Positions 8,531-17,609 of a stretch of DNA of 20,689 nt are shown piece after piece. The notes beneath the pieces were generated by a model. It ran no database searches. It saw only the letters and a list, made by a program, of their open reading frames with translations, and had not been told where the DNA came from. Origin of the DNA: Terfezia claveryi. Taxonomy: Eukaryota; Ascomycota; Pezizomycetes; Pezizales; Pezizaceae. The stretch lies in the NCBI GenBank assembly GCA_015179025.1, contig WHUX01000529.1:1-20689 (forward strand), in the 5' to 3' direction. Positions within the stretch are counted from its first letter, which is position 1, and every line of letters starts with the position of its first letter. Made by a program: the position numbers and the translations under genes.

Positions 8531-9268
8531 TGCAGTTGGTTTCTCCTCTGAGAATAGTTTAGGGAATTCTTCAAATATATTAAACTCTACTTCTAGATTA
8601 ACTGTATTTGTAATAACTGGAGAGCTTCTATCATCTTCTAGCTCTGACCAGTCTGATGAGTCAAACCACTCTTATGACTATTTCTGGTCTTCCTCTAGGT
8701 CTTCTGACAGATCAACCTGTATCCAAGGTATTACTGTAGTTGGTTTTAGGTAGTGTATTAATCTATCTCCAACTTCAGTCACAATAGCCTTTAGATCATC
8801 CTTTTTAAACCAATCCTCTTCTGTCCTGCCTATATTCATGGCTGCAGTAGTGACTCTTCCAAGTGTATCCTTAGTTTTGAGCATATTAATGTCAATCCGT
8901 ATCCTGCCTGTAGGTTGTATAGTGATTGCATTATCTTTGACATTCATAATTGCTTTATAATCCCTCTGTGCAGGTTCACCAAATATAACATCCCAGTCCT
9001 TCAAGTTGGCTACATAGAATGTCCTAGTTTCTTGGTATCCTTGTAGATTTACTATGACTATTGCTGTATTTATTATTTAAGATCTGCTACCTTTAATTGC
9101 AGTTTCTAGAGACTTTTTGCTGATCTCTTTCAAGGGTATGTTAAACAGCTGACAATAATTTGCTGATATTAGGTCTCCACCTGATGTATATGGATCAAAT
9201 AGTACATAAGGAATATGTCTATTAATTTTAATTTCAGCTGCATTAGAAGTTCTATGGCTTTCTGACAC
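8531..9268 (-). pseudogene. Aspartic protease (retropepsin-like) and linker to RT
   Basis: This segment follows gag in the same frame. YVLFDPYTSGGDLIS (about 9215-9170) is placed where retropepsins have a catalytic D-[ST]-G-A loop, and the reading D-P-Y-T is unusual. ISANYCQLFNIPL and a later TFYVANLKDWDVIFGEPAQRDY (the usual 'hyDvILGmdwl' region) fit the protease fold. The rest (8678-8850) is an acidic linker, EDWFKKDD to DLSEDLEEDQK, with stops near 8678. The protease would cut the Gag-Pol polyprotein. The D-P-x-T loop could be a lineage feature with one residue mutated (G or C to Y), or decay. Confidence 0.65.
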
Positions 9269-9373
9269 TAAGAATTTCCTTGTATCATTAGGATTTCTTA
9301 TAGCCTGGAGAGCAGCTGACTCTTATTGTTTAACATCAATCTCCTGATAAGCTGTTTTTACCTTTTGTAGGGG

Positions 9374-11314
9374 CTATGCAGTATTAGGCCTCAAAGACTG
9401 GTAAGGAGGAAATCTTCTGACTTCTGGTCTAGATCCTATATATTGGTAAGCTGAAGATACCTCCCTATTAGGGCAGTCCCTAAAACTGTGACCTTTCTGA
9501 CCATAGTGATAGCAAGACCCTGTCCTTGCAGCTTCTTCCTTTTTCTTCTTCTGTTTAGTATAAGGTATATATTTGGTCTTATCCTTTCTAGCATTAGGGA
9601 AGTTGCCATGGAGTCCTCCTGATCCACCCTTCTTGCCAGCAACTTTAGCTGCATTCCTGGCCACCTTCTCAGGTAATTTAAATTCAGACTTAGTCCATTC
9701 CATAGGTTTACCAGGGCCCTATTGCTTATTAGTTCTCTTTTGGTATTGTTGCAAGGATTTGGTTTCCTGTTTTAATATATCTTCCTAAACTGCAATTTTG
9801 TTCAATATTTCCTCAAAGGTTGACTCATATGATATTAACCCTTTGACTTTAGCCCTAAGTAGGGGTACTAGTCCATCTACTAGTTTCATTTTTAGTGCAT
9901 GATCACTTATCATGTCTTTCTCATTTAGATCCTTGCACTTAATTTTAAACTCTTCCAGGTTCTGTGCATATTGCATAACAGTAACTTCTGGCCTCTGATG
10001 GTGTGACAGATATTGTTTCTATAAGACTTCTGGTACTACTGTAGAGATGAGTTTACCTCTCAGTTTTAATATAAATTCATGGAAATTCCTGTCTTCAATA
10101 TCAGCTTTCTTAGAGCAGTACTGGTTATACCAAGTCTGAGCACTCTTCTCAAACATAAAACTTACTCTATCTAAGCTTTCCCAACTTGCTATATCTATCC
10201 CCTGATACTCTACCCACTTCTACCACTATTGCACATAATTGTCAAAGGTAGTTTGATCTCTTTATTTCTCTAATACTCTATTAATTATTGGGGGATTGGG
10301 AATCTTTGCAAGTTTGTTTGCCTTTTTGACTAGAGATTTGCTAATCTGTTATGATGGTATCTTTTGACCAGTCTTTTTAGACCATTTCAAGTGGTGAGGG
10401 CTAGGTTCCCTAGTTGACCTTTTCTTTCTATCATCATCAGAGCCATTATCTGACTCATCACCATCAGATCCAGATCCTGGGTCCTCACTTCCACCTTCAG
10501 CTGCACCACTAGAGCTCCTTCTAGACTTCTTATTAGGAGTCTTACCCTTTTTGGTATGTGTTGGCTTTTTTCTATCTTTAGGTGGTGGTGGCATATCTTT
10601 TTCAGATATTTCTTTTATATCTTTTTCATAATCTCCATTATCTTCTTCTTTATACTGTATACTTTTCCCCTTACCTTTGCCTCCAGCTCCAAACACTTTC
10701 CTTCCTATCTCTTCATGAGTTTCTACAGGTTTTGTTATTGGAGGCACTATTTCTAGAGTTTCTAGATCATACAGGTTACCCATAAGCATGTACTGTATCA
10801 GGAAAGGCTAGTTTAATGCTAGCCATAGAACTCCTTTACATGGGTTATAGGTTAGGTAACGCCATACTACTTTTGAAGTAGATGAGAGTTGAGAGTCCAT
10901 TTGAACTGACTTATCAAATTGGTCTTTCTGTTGAAAAATCATGAACTTTTCTACTGCTTCAGCTAATAGTTTTATTTTCCTTTTTAATAATATATTGTTT
11001 ATTGTTAGGTATATAAATACCTGTAATATCCTTTGGTACCATGATGACTTATTTTTATCCCAAAAGGCTTTTGTTGTAGGAGGTATTACAATCCTCACTT
11101 CAAGCATAGATGAATTAGGCCCAATAACTATTTCCCTTGTTTCTATTTCCTTTTCTGGAATATCTTTCCTAGTTGAAACTTTCTTTTTAGGGGTATTGAC
11201 TAACTTGGCCTTGAGTGCTTCTAGCTCCTCACTTGTTATTGCCTTTCTCCTACCTTTCCTAGCTCTAGCTTCTCCTTCCATTACACTAGTACTTTTTTGT
11301 TTAAGAGTCTCCAT
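9374..11314 (-). pseudogene. Gag (capsid and nucleocapsid) of the chromovirus
   Basis: One minus-strand frame runs from an ATG at 11312-11314 to 9374, broken only by stops. The N-terminal half is basic and low-complexity (RARKGRRK, GAGGKGKGK, KKGKTPNKKSRRSSSG) with a Ser/Gly/Asp-rich acidic tract at about 10500-10420. The capsid-like part (about 10200-9790) contains SWESLDRVSFMFEKSAQTWYN and QYAQNLEEFKIKCKDLN...ALKMKLVDGLVP, typical of the retrotransposon gag family. The C-terminal part is Lys/Gly-rich and ends in a knuckle CYHYGQKGHSFRDC (9472-9515), whose second Cys has become Tyr. Stops are TAG/TAA at likely Trp/Gln positions. Gag shares its frame with protease, RT and RNase H, so this lineage probably made one fused Gag-Pol. 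Confidence 0.88.
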
Positions 11315-11795
11315 GTTTATCAGATATTATACTACTAATTCCTTGGGCTCTGTTTCTTCTATTCCTGCTTTCTTTAAGGTGGATCTTCATGAGGAAGGAT
11401 CTACTTCTTATTAACTTCCTTCTTATCCTCTATTTGTTGCTTCTAATATCAAGGTTGACTATGGTAAGAGAGAGAGGAGACTGAAGGGAAAAAGGATTAC
11501 TTTTATTGATGAGATTGTTGTGGGAGTAGGGTTTTCTTTAAATGCTAGGAAAAATGTTGAGTGGAAGGATAGAGGTTAGACTGCTAGGTACTTGTGTTCT
11601 TTTTGGAGGGAGAGGTACAGAAACTTTCCTTGTTCTGCTTACTGGGAAAATCCCCAATTTTTCTTTAGGCTAAGTAGAGAGTGGGGCTGGGATACTCTCT
11701 GGAGTTTGAATGTTGATAGGACTTGTTCCTATAATCCACACCCTTATTGGACTTCTGAGGCACTTTCTAGGTCTCAGAGTTACCAGATTAGGTAA
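11313..11795 (+). pseudogene. Antisense ORF in the retrotransposon leader, head to head with gag (unknown protein)
   Basis: The plus-strand frame from an ATG at 11313-11315 runs 160 codons to a TAA at 11793-11795, with two internal stops (TAA 11412-11414, TAG 11577-11579). Its ATG overlaps the gag ATG in the palindrome CATG, so the two coding regions diverge from one point. The product has a varied, protein-like composition: PSYPLFVASNIKVDYGKR, GKRITFIDEIVVGVGFS, CSFWRERYRNFPCSAYWEN and LSREWGWDTLWSLNVD. It keeps six or so Trp codons, while the minus-strand genes have lost many. I do not recognise a domain. It could be an accessory antisense gene of the retrotransposon, a captured gene, or a chance frame. 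The same frame is also open opposite gag (10941-11312), which argues for some caution. Confidence 0.5.
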
Positions 11796-12084
11796 TTTGT
11801 TGTTTTCTTTGTATTTGCTAGTTAAATACAATTGTTGTTGCCCTCTTATGTTCTTTGCTACTATTTGTAGACTTTTCCTAGTTGCTATTTGTTGAATAGT
11901 CTTACTTGTTGCTATTTAGAGGATAGTCTTACTGCTAACTATCAGATTTTGGTGCTACTGTACTTTATGCTATAGGCTTATACTGGCCTTAGTTTCTACT
12001 CTTGTTGGTAGAAACTTTGTTAATTAGGTAAGGTTGATCAGGCCTTCCTAGTTAGGTAAGAATCAAGTTCTTAGGTTAAAAAAA
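11796..12084 (-). other. Leader of the retrotransposon beside the 5' LTR
   Basis: No gene is seen. There is a tandem duplication of about 27 bp (near 11881-11934, sharing TTGCTATTT and ATAGTCTTACT). On the minus strand the sequence abutting the LTR is a T-rich run followed by AACCTAAGAACTTG. No TGG-starting primer-binding site is evident, so the primer tRNA cannot be assigned. Confidence 0.5.
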
Positions 12085-12692
12085 TATAAAGTGTTGTTAG
12101 GGAGACTGGACAATCAGATTAGATTAGATAAGGATCCAATTTAATCAGATAATCTCAAGCTAGTAATGTATACTATAAAGTAGATTACTAATAGTGTATT
12201 GTTCAGTCTCACTATTAAAGTTATTACCAGTAGCATAAGATTACTGTAATAGGTAAAGTAGTATAGGAGTGCCAAAGGCACTAGAAGATTAACTAGTGGA
12301 ACTTCTATATTGATTGTACTCTAACTATGTTCTGAGTTCTAACTATCTGTCCAACTGAAGGGAAATTTAGGGGACTATATGTGTTTCCAACAGGGCAGTG
12401 CTGGGGCAGTGCTGAGGCAGTGCACCATCATCTGACTCTTACATGTGATTGAGATCAACATCATCTGATCTTCTAGATAGTGCTTCCAAACACTATCTAG
12501 TACAAAATAGATTAAGTCTTAACTTTGACTTATACATGTGAAAGCATATGAAAGCATGTGAAATATTAGCAAGGCAGATAGCACACAAAATATTGTGTGT
12601 TTTGAAATGCTTATTGAGTAAGAAAATACATAAGAAATATATTTGTAAGGGAGAGGGTTAGTCATAGGGTATGAGTAAGCCACTTCCTTACA
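12085..12692 (-). repeat. 5' LTR (right copy on the + strand)
   Basis: This 608 bp repeat pairs with 2270-2882. Its left end is TATAAAG against TGTAAAG in the other copy (a G-to-A change), and its right end is CACTTCCTTACA. It has a longer GCTGGGGCAGTGCTGAGG segment near 12400-12420 and fewer copies of the 10 bp repeat. It carries the same inverted repeat (12473-12482 with 12491-12500). Because the element reads leftward, this copy is the promoter LTR. Confidence 0.92.
12473..12500. other. Inverted repeat (potential hairpin) in the 5' LTR
   Basis: CTAGATAGTG at 12473-12482 pairs with CACTATCTAG at 12491-12500 across an 8 nt loop. It is the counterpart of 2644-2671, with one pair changed on both sides. 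Confidence 0.6.
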
Positions 12693-12697
12693 CTTCA
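12693..12697. repeat. Right target-site duplication of the LTR retrotransposon
   Basis: CTTCA directly follows the right LTR end. The left copy is TTTCA (2265-2269). Confidence 0.6.
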
Positions 12698-13970
12698 TTA
12701 CCTTCATTATTTTTCTCAACATCCCCGCCACCATTTCCTTATCTGGCCATCATTTCCCTTGAAATAACACTTTAATAGCTTCCTCTACTGCCAAAGCTTC
12801 GTCCTTCTCTTCCTTATCAAGCACTTCATACTTTAGTTCTTCTACCTCCTCCTCTATGTCTAAGTTAATAATAGGGATTTCTAACTTATATTTCCTCCTC
12901 TTTTTTACAGTACTCTTTTTAACCTCATTTGCAGCTCTCTTATATTTGCGAGACTTAGCGGCAGCCTCTGCTTTCTTTGCCTCTCCTATGTCAACTACTC
13001 TACCCTTACCTTTATCTATTCTCACCTCTTTGCTTAGTCTAGGCTCAGCTCTAGATTCAGCTTCAGCTTCCTTCAGAGGTGATACGGAAGATCTCTGAGG
13101 GATCGACCTCTGCATTTCCATAACCAGCTCAGAGCCAGGAAGTTCCTTGTCAATATTCTTAAGATTTATGTTTAGATCTTGGGAGGCAGCTTCACTAATA
13201 GGAGAAGAAGAAAGTTAAGAAGGAGAAAGTAAGGTCTGAGTGTCTATAGATACCCAGCCAGTGGAGCTTTATATGTGACCAGTGGAATTTTCCCCAACTG
13301 GGGTTATCCAACCAGCAGAATTTTTTCCAACCATAGTTATCCGACTAGTGGAATTTTCTCCAACATCAGTTTCCACCTGTGAACCAGCTATAGCCTTCTT
13401 CCCTCTCACTTTGCGTCTTTCTAATATAGCTCTATCAGCTATATCATGCGAGTTTAGCCAAGCAACTTTCTTTGTCTTCTTAGTAGCTAGCTACTCTTTA
13501 ACCCTAGCCTCCAAAATAAGCTTTGCTGTTGCCCAATCTACTTGTTTCTCTAAAAACATTGCAAGCTCCATTAAAAACTTCTTGGCTGGCTATGGCAGCA
13601 TGAGGTCCCCTACCTGGTCTTTCCACTATATACTCTAGGTTGCTTTCAGCCTGTCCTTTATCTTACTTTTCCTTCACTCCAACTCTGAATAGATATCCGA
13701 TAAGGGAAGGATGATTGAGGTGAAGCTAAGCTTAGCATTGGCAGTCATCCTATCCACTTATATTGCTACATAGTCTTTATCTGTCTAGACCTTGATAACC
13801 TCCTTCTAGACCTGTACTATAAATGAAATCTGTTTCATCTATTCTTGAGTTAGCCTAGCAACTTCCAAGGCTAACTTCACCTTTCAGGTCCATCGAGCTT
13901 AGACAGCTTGTCACTATATCATTTTCGAAGCCCTTGACTCCTCTTCACTAACTTGCGGGCAATATTGATG
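12698..13970 (-). pseudogene. Gene A: coiled-coil, Lys/Glu-rich protein of unknown function, split by the retrotransposon
   Basis: One minus-strand frame can be followed from about 13970 to the retrotransposon border, with about 15 stops, almost all TAG/TAA fitting former CAG/CAA or TGG codons. The N-terminal two thirds is heptad-rich and charged (KVKLALEVARLTQE, AKKFLMELAMFLEKQVDWATAKLILEARV), suggesting coiled coil. Then come three to four 11-residue repeats of the type VG[EK]NS[TA]xxIT (13266-13364), and a Lys/Glu/Ala-rich tail (12750-13121, open) with NLDIEEEVEELKYEV. The frame resumes at 2264 and ends at 2235. It lies directly upstream of the KDZ transposase gene in the same direction, so it may be an accessory gene of the KDZ transposon. 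I do not recognise a family. Confidence 0.6.
13266..13364 (-). repeat. Three 33 bp tandem repeats inside gene A
   Basis: Reading frame units are VGENSTSRITM (13332-13364), VGKNSAGWITP (13299-13331) and VGENSTGHI-stop-S (13266-13298). A partial fourth, STGWVSI, follows at the lower-coordinate end. The repeat length is a multiple of three, as expected in a coding sequence. Confidence 0.8.
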
Positions 13971-14040
13971 ATTTCGGTGGATATTATTATAATGAAAAAT
14001 GGAGTTTGAAAGTTGTAAGGAAGATGGAGGGGAGCAGGAG

Positions 14041-14048
14041 TATTTATA
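14041..14048 (-). promoter_or_regulatory. Candidate TATA box of gene A
   Basis: TATAAATA on the minus strand is followed by a C/T-rich stretch (CTCCTGCTCCCCTCC) and lies roughly 75 bp before the first supported codons of gene A. This arrangement is common at fungal promoters. The translation start itself is unclear because no in-frame ATG survives. Confidence 0.45.
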
Positions 14049-14420
14049 CTAAAGGTTGTAGTAAATTTGGATGGCATTGGCATTTTCCAAATCATTCTTT
14101 CTGGCTTCTATTTAGTTCGAGAGTGTTTGGATAACTTTTCCTTCTAGATTTTACTTTGTTCTAATTTGTTCATAAAGTTCTATTTATTTGCAGGAACATT
14201 CTGCAAATAACTGAGTTCTATTCCATCTCTTATCTTGAACTTCTTTCTATCCTTAACTATTTCCAACACCCTCCTTTTATAGTCTTTTCTTTTTAATGCG
14301 TCCCTTCAGCCTGCTTTTCAGTTGAGACATTCTATACATTTCTAGAAAGGTTTTGTGAGAATTCCCCCTATTCTTTTTAATTTAAATACCTTAGCCAGAA
14401 GAACCTTTTTACCTCTTTAA
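14049..14420. other. Gene-free stretch upstream of gene A
   Basis: This is AT-rich sequence with T-rich runs and no supported coding region or RNA gene. It should include upstream promoter sequence of gene A and borders the minisatellite. Confidence 0.4.
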
Positions 14421-14893
14421 AAATAAAAGACACTTTGTATCATATATGTAACCTATTCTACATGTATGATAGAAAAAAAATACAGACTATATCATACACA
14501 TAACTGGTTCTACATATGTAATAGAAAAAAAACATAGACTGTATCATACATATAATCTATCCTACATATGCAATAGAAAAATACAGACTATATTGCATAT
14601 GTAACCCATTCTATATATATAATAGAAAAAACACAGGCTATATTACATATGTAACCTATCCTATGTATGCAATAGAAAAATACAGACTGTTTTATACATG
14701 TAACCCATCCTATATATGCAATAGAAAAATATAGGCTATATTATATACATAACCTGTTCTATATGTACAATTGAAAAACACAGATTGTATTACACAAGTA
14801 ACTCATCCTACATGTATGATAGAAAAAACACAAGCTATATCACACATGTAACCTGTCTTACATGTGCAATAGAAAAATACAGACTACATCAGT
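14421..14893. repeat. Minisatellite of ~50 bp units, about 9-10 copies
   Basis: Diverged units begin ATAGAAAAATACAGACTATA, then a CATACATGTAACC-like part, then TCCTACATATGCA. Successive starts are near 14469, 14520, 14572, 14621 and so on to 14871. Most units contain an inverted repeat of the ATGTA...TACAT type. The cleanest is in a late unit (near 14845-14866), where ACATGTAA and TTACATGT enclose CCTGTC. Differences between units are mostly transitions. Confidence 0.85.
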
Positions 14894-14915
14894 AACAAGT
14901 TTATTTGTGTCAGGT

Positions 14916-14935
14916 GCACCAGGTGCACCTGGTGC
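14916..14935. repeat. 20 bp perfect palindrome
   Basis: GCACCAGGTGCACCTGGTGC equals its own reverse complement. It sits just beyond the minisatellite in otherwise AT-rich sequence and contains two overlapping CAGGTG/CACCTG E-box-like hexamers. It could be a dimeric protein-binding site or a transposon subterminal motif. Confidence 0.75.
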
Positions 14936-14939
14936 TCTA

Positions 14940-15912
14940 TTGCAGAACTAAGTCTTGTGATACACTAGTGTTCTATGTTCCCTTCCTGGCATACCTCTAG
15001 TGCTTCCAACTCCCTGAACCACCATGTTACCTTTACACTGTTTCTACCATGGTATCTATGTACACCTCTTTTCCCATAACATCCCAGTGTTATCTGCTTT
15101 ACTAAGTTTCCAATCTAACATTTTGCGTTCCCCTCATTCCGCTTCAGCCTCACTTCTCTTCTACTCCTACCTCTGTCTCTTAACTTTGCAAGCATGTGTT
15201 CACCTTTTGCATTCTCCTGCATTCGCCCAACCTATTCTCCTCCTTTTCTTATTATCACTCATATATCTCACTATCCTAACTCGATATGCATACAATCCGC
15301 TCCTTAAAGTTACACCTCCTATCTTATGTCTTCCTGGCTTGAACTTCTCCCTATTGTCTTTGTGATGTTTTTAATCCGACATATCATGTTCCTAAGTTTC
15401 CCTTCCTACAATTCTTCTTCTGAAGTTTTTAATGCAACATATCGCGTTTCTAAGTTCCCCTTCCTAACAATTGCTCTTCTAATGCTTATGATTTAATTTA
15501 TCTTTATTCTAAATCGATCACTCATTCTTGGCACAAACACGAGGTTTTCTTTGTTTGACTTCTATTTTCCATGACTAAAAAATACATTCCGAACCTCATG
15601 GTGACACCTACAAACTACCACCAAATGAAATTCATCACGCTGCGTCCTTCCTCCTCTCACCCAATTATATCCACGTCCCAGCTACAAATTACTCAGTAAT
15701 AAAAAGCACAGTAAGAGAAACATGTAGAGAAAAACATGTGGAGTGAAACACAGAGAGAAACAAGCAAGAGACAAGAGAAAAAGAACTAATACTGACAGAC
15801 AAGAAAAACAAAACCAATTACTATATGATGACAGAACAAACTGGGAACTGATCTAGGATAACCCTTCCTCCCCCTACTATATTCGCTTCCAGTCCCTATC
15901 CGACGTGTTTAG
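14940..15912. other. Gene-poor stretch with a 58 bp duplication and a purine-rich tract
   Basis: No supported gene. A plus-strand frame at 15024-15365 is Leu/Ser-rich, contained in a pyrimidine-rich segment, and not convincing. Two imperfect copies of a ~58 bp unit occur at about 15364-15421 and 15422-15479 (shared GTTTTTAAT, ACATATC and TAAGTT blocks). A purine-rich tract with repeated AGAGAAA and AACATGT words lies at 15705-15815. The stretch probably contains the boundary of the adjacent DNA transposons, but I see no clear terminal inverted repeat. Confidence 0.5.
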
Positions 15913-17394
15913 TTACTCCGTATCCACTCCGTCGAAATTAATGTCCAAATCCCTGCTCCCGCTGTCCAAATCTCCACCCTCTTCGTCTATATCTCCACTC
16001 TCCTCTAGTTCATCATCAATAATCGGGTCTAATGGTCCTGCCAACTCTACAGAAGAATCTTTCAATTGGCTCCCTTCACGATGGCATTTGTGTGCTGGCA
16101 CATTCAATCTGTCGTACAAGTGCTCTAGCACCTCTCTCAATTCTGCCTTATATTTGGCTTCATCTTCGACCTGTGGTGCATCAACGGGTTCTCGTTCTAA
16201 AATCCTTACTTGAGCTGCAATTCGACGTACCAGGTCAGCCTTAATGTTATTCATAATAAGCTCCTGTATTACTTTTGGATGTATCTCCTATGTATTCTTG
16301 AGTCTCTCATATATGCCTGTTTCACATTAGTCATTTTTCAATGCAGTAAGTACTTTCGCCCCTCATTATAGGTCATGCATAACTTATACCAGGCAGTCTC
16401 ATATTTAAACTCCTGCATTACTGGAGCAATCTCGCCCTTCCTCTATGCCTACAAACTATGATGCATGGCTGATGCTACAAAGCATATAAAGACACCATTT
16501 ATCTTATTTAGGAAATCTGGGTCCCTATTCCCCTATATTTTTGAGCCCTGGAAATACCGCTAATATATAATCACAACGATCTCCTCAGCACGGAAGCGAC
16601 CCTCGAGTTCCTTTCTGACAATTAGCATTAAATCTTGGACTATAAGGCTACTCATACTGGGATCTGCAACTCCATCAACTTACGCTGCAACTACTTTACC
16701 TACAGATGAATCGATTCGCATCTAGCAAGTACTCAACCTGGGTCTTCATGCTTAACTTTGGTAACCGGCCAATATCATACACCCTCATGATGCTGGCTCG
16801 ACATTCAAATATAAGATGTGATCTTGTTCGGGATTGTACAGCTTTGAGCTCTTTCCAATTAGCAAGCCGACTCAGCAAAACGGATTTAGTACTATACAAA
16901 GGTATCCACCTCCTTTACTCGTTCCATATAGTGTGGCTCCGTTTGGGCCTTGGACCAAGCATGCTGTATCAGCAGGAGTATTTCCCTGGGTGTTAACAGT
17001 GGTTTCCTGTATAATATGTATTTTGTCATAATCTTTTTTGCGGTGCTAGCAAAGGGTTGCAAAATACTGGGAATCGTCGAAAATGCTCACGTGCCTTTTC
17101 CAACGCCTGGCACGAGCACAGTGATATCATCGAGTATTTCCTCATCTGAATCGGACGAGGAATCAGACGAGGATTCATTTCCATTATCCTATGTTGGAAT
17201 TAGCTTACAATATAGCCAAAATATTACAATCCACATTCCTCTTCATTGAACAAGATTTCATTCCTGTATGCAACCCCTGTTTCAATTCTTGGCCATTGTC
17301 CAATACCAGGAGCTATTGCTTGGGAGGCCTTGTGTTTACGGCTTGCCTGCCCTACTAGCAGAGGGGCTTGTTGAGAGGATGATTTTTGAACCAT
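15913..17394 (-). pseudogene. Decayed intron-containing gene with a DUF6532-like core and acidic C-terminus
   Basis: The likely start is the ATG at 17392-17394 (MVQKSSSQQAPLLVG). A Ser/Asp/Glu-rich piece follows (17087-17188, ESSSDSSSDSDEE), then after a possible ~84 bp intron (GTGAGC...ATACAG) KPLLTPREILLLIQHAWSKA, then KELKAVQSRTRSHLIFECRA...VEYLLDANRFIC (16899-16700). A 43 bp candidate intron (GTAAAG...CCCAG) joins this in frame to SMSSLIVQDLMLIVRKELEG, INGVFICFVASAMHHSL and RKGEIAPVMQEFKYETAWYK. This order resembles the fungal DUF6532 domain: R-S-x-R helix, LL..N.F, then a block of the 'F..plI..~~~~~AL.eW..G...F' type. The tail (15913-16254) is acidic. TAG codons stand where Trp is expected, and frame changes near 16320 and 16895 indicate indels. 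The family call is tentative. Confidence 0.5.
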
Positions 17395-17609
17395 TGTAGA
17401 GGAAAGACTCGCACAGAAGGTTTGGAAGGGTAAAATTCCAACGCACAGCATTCAATGCCTTTATTAAAAACTCAAATTGCTAACTAAATCCACCCCCTAA
17501 AAAAATCCCAACAAGTACCCCCCAAAAAAATTCTAACGACCACCCAAAAAAAAAATTCCAATGAACAGACCCTGGCACAGACCTCTGTGCCTGCCTCCAC
17601 ATACTAACC
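17395..17609. other. Spacer with three A-rich/C-rich imperfect repeats
   Basis: Between the two minus-strand genes, about 17493-17575 holds three imperfect ~27 bp units of the form CACCC(CC)(T)AAAAAAA followed by TTCCAAC-like sequence. There is no gene. It lies downstream of the 17610-18800 gene and upstream of the DUF6532-like gene, so it may contain terminator and promoter sequence. Confidence 0.5.

Larger units (their letters stand above)
2270..12692 (-). mobile_element. Ty3/Gypsy chromovirus LTR retrotransposon, full-length but inactive, carrying a nested MITE
   Basis: The element spans two LTRs of 613 and 608 bp, with TG...CA type ends and terminal inverted repeats TGTAAAG / CTTCCTTACA. 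It is flanked by a 5 bp target duplication with one mismatch. On the minus strand the order is gag, protease, reverse transcriptase, RNase H, zinc-knuckle array, integrase, chromodomain, polypurine tract, which is the Ty3/Gypsy order with a chromovirus C-terminus. Total length is 10,423 bp, or about 9.54 kb without the nested MITE and its extra target copy. That is long for a chromovirus; the excess is the knuckle region and a leader of about 770 bp. No canonical primer-binding site starting TGG is visible beside the 5' LTR (right-hand copy). Many in-frame stops and lost catalytic residues make it non-functional. Confidence 0.93.

Noticed and set aside
10556..10785. Plus-strand hydrophobic frames resembling membrane proteins
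   Set aside because: They are the complement of the Lys/Asp/Glu-rich gag tract. Phe/Leu/Tyr runs arise from reversed AAG/GAA codons.
12040..12084. Primer-binding site next to the 5' LTR
   Set aside because: No TGG-starting stretch lies beside the LTR on the minus strand, so I did not assign a primer tRNA. It may be mutated or this lineage may prime differently.
12519..12734. Minus-strand frame spanning the LTR right edge
   Set aside because: It joins the end of gene A to LTR sequence. The LTR part is non-coding and the frame is an accident of the insertion.
12855..13638. Plus-strand frames opposite gene A
   Set aside because: The minus frame is longer, has in-frame 33 bp repeats and reaches the insertion site in frame. 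The plus frames mirror its Lys/Glu codons.
15024..15365. Plus-strand Leu/Ser-rich frame of 113 codons
   Set aside because: Pyrimidine-rich sequence, no recognisable domain, no splice or promoter context, and no support on either side.
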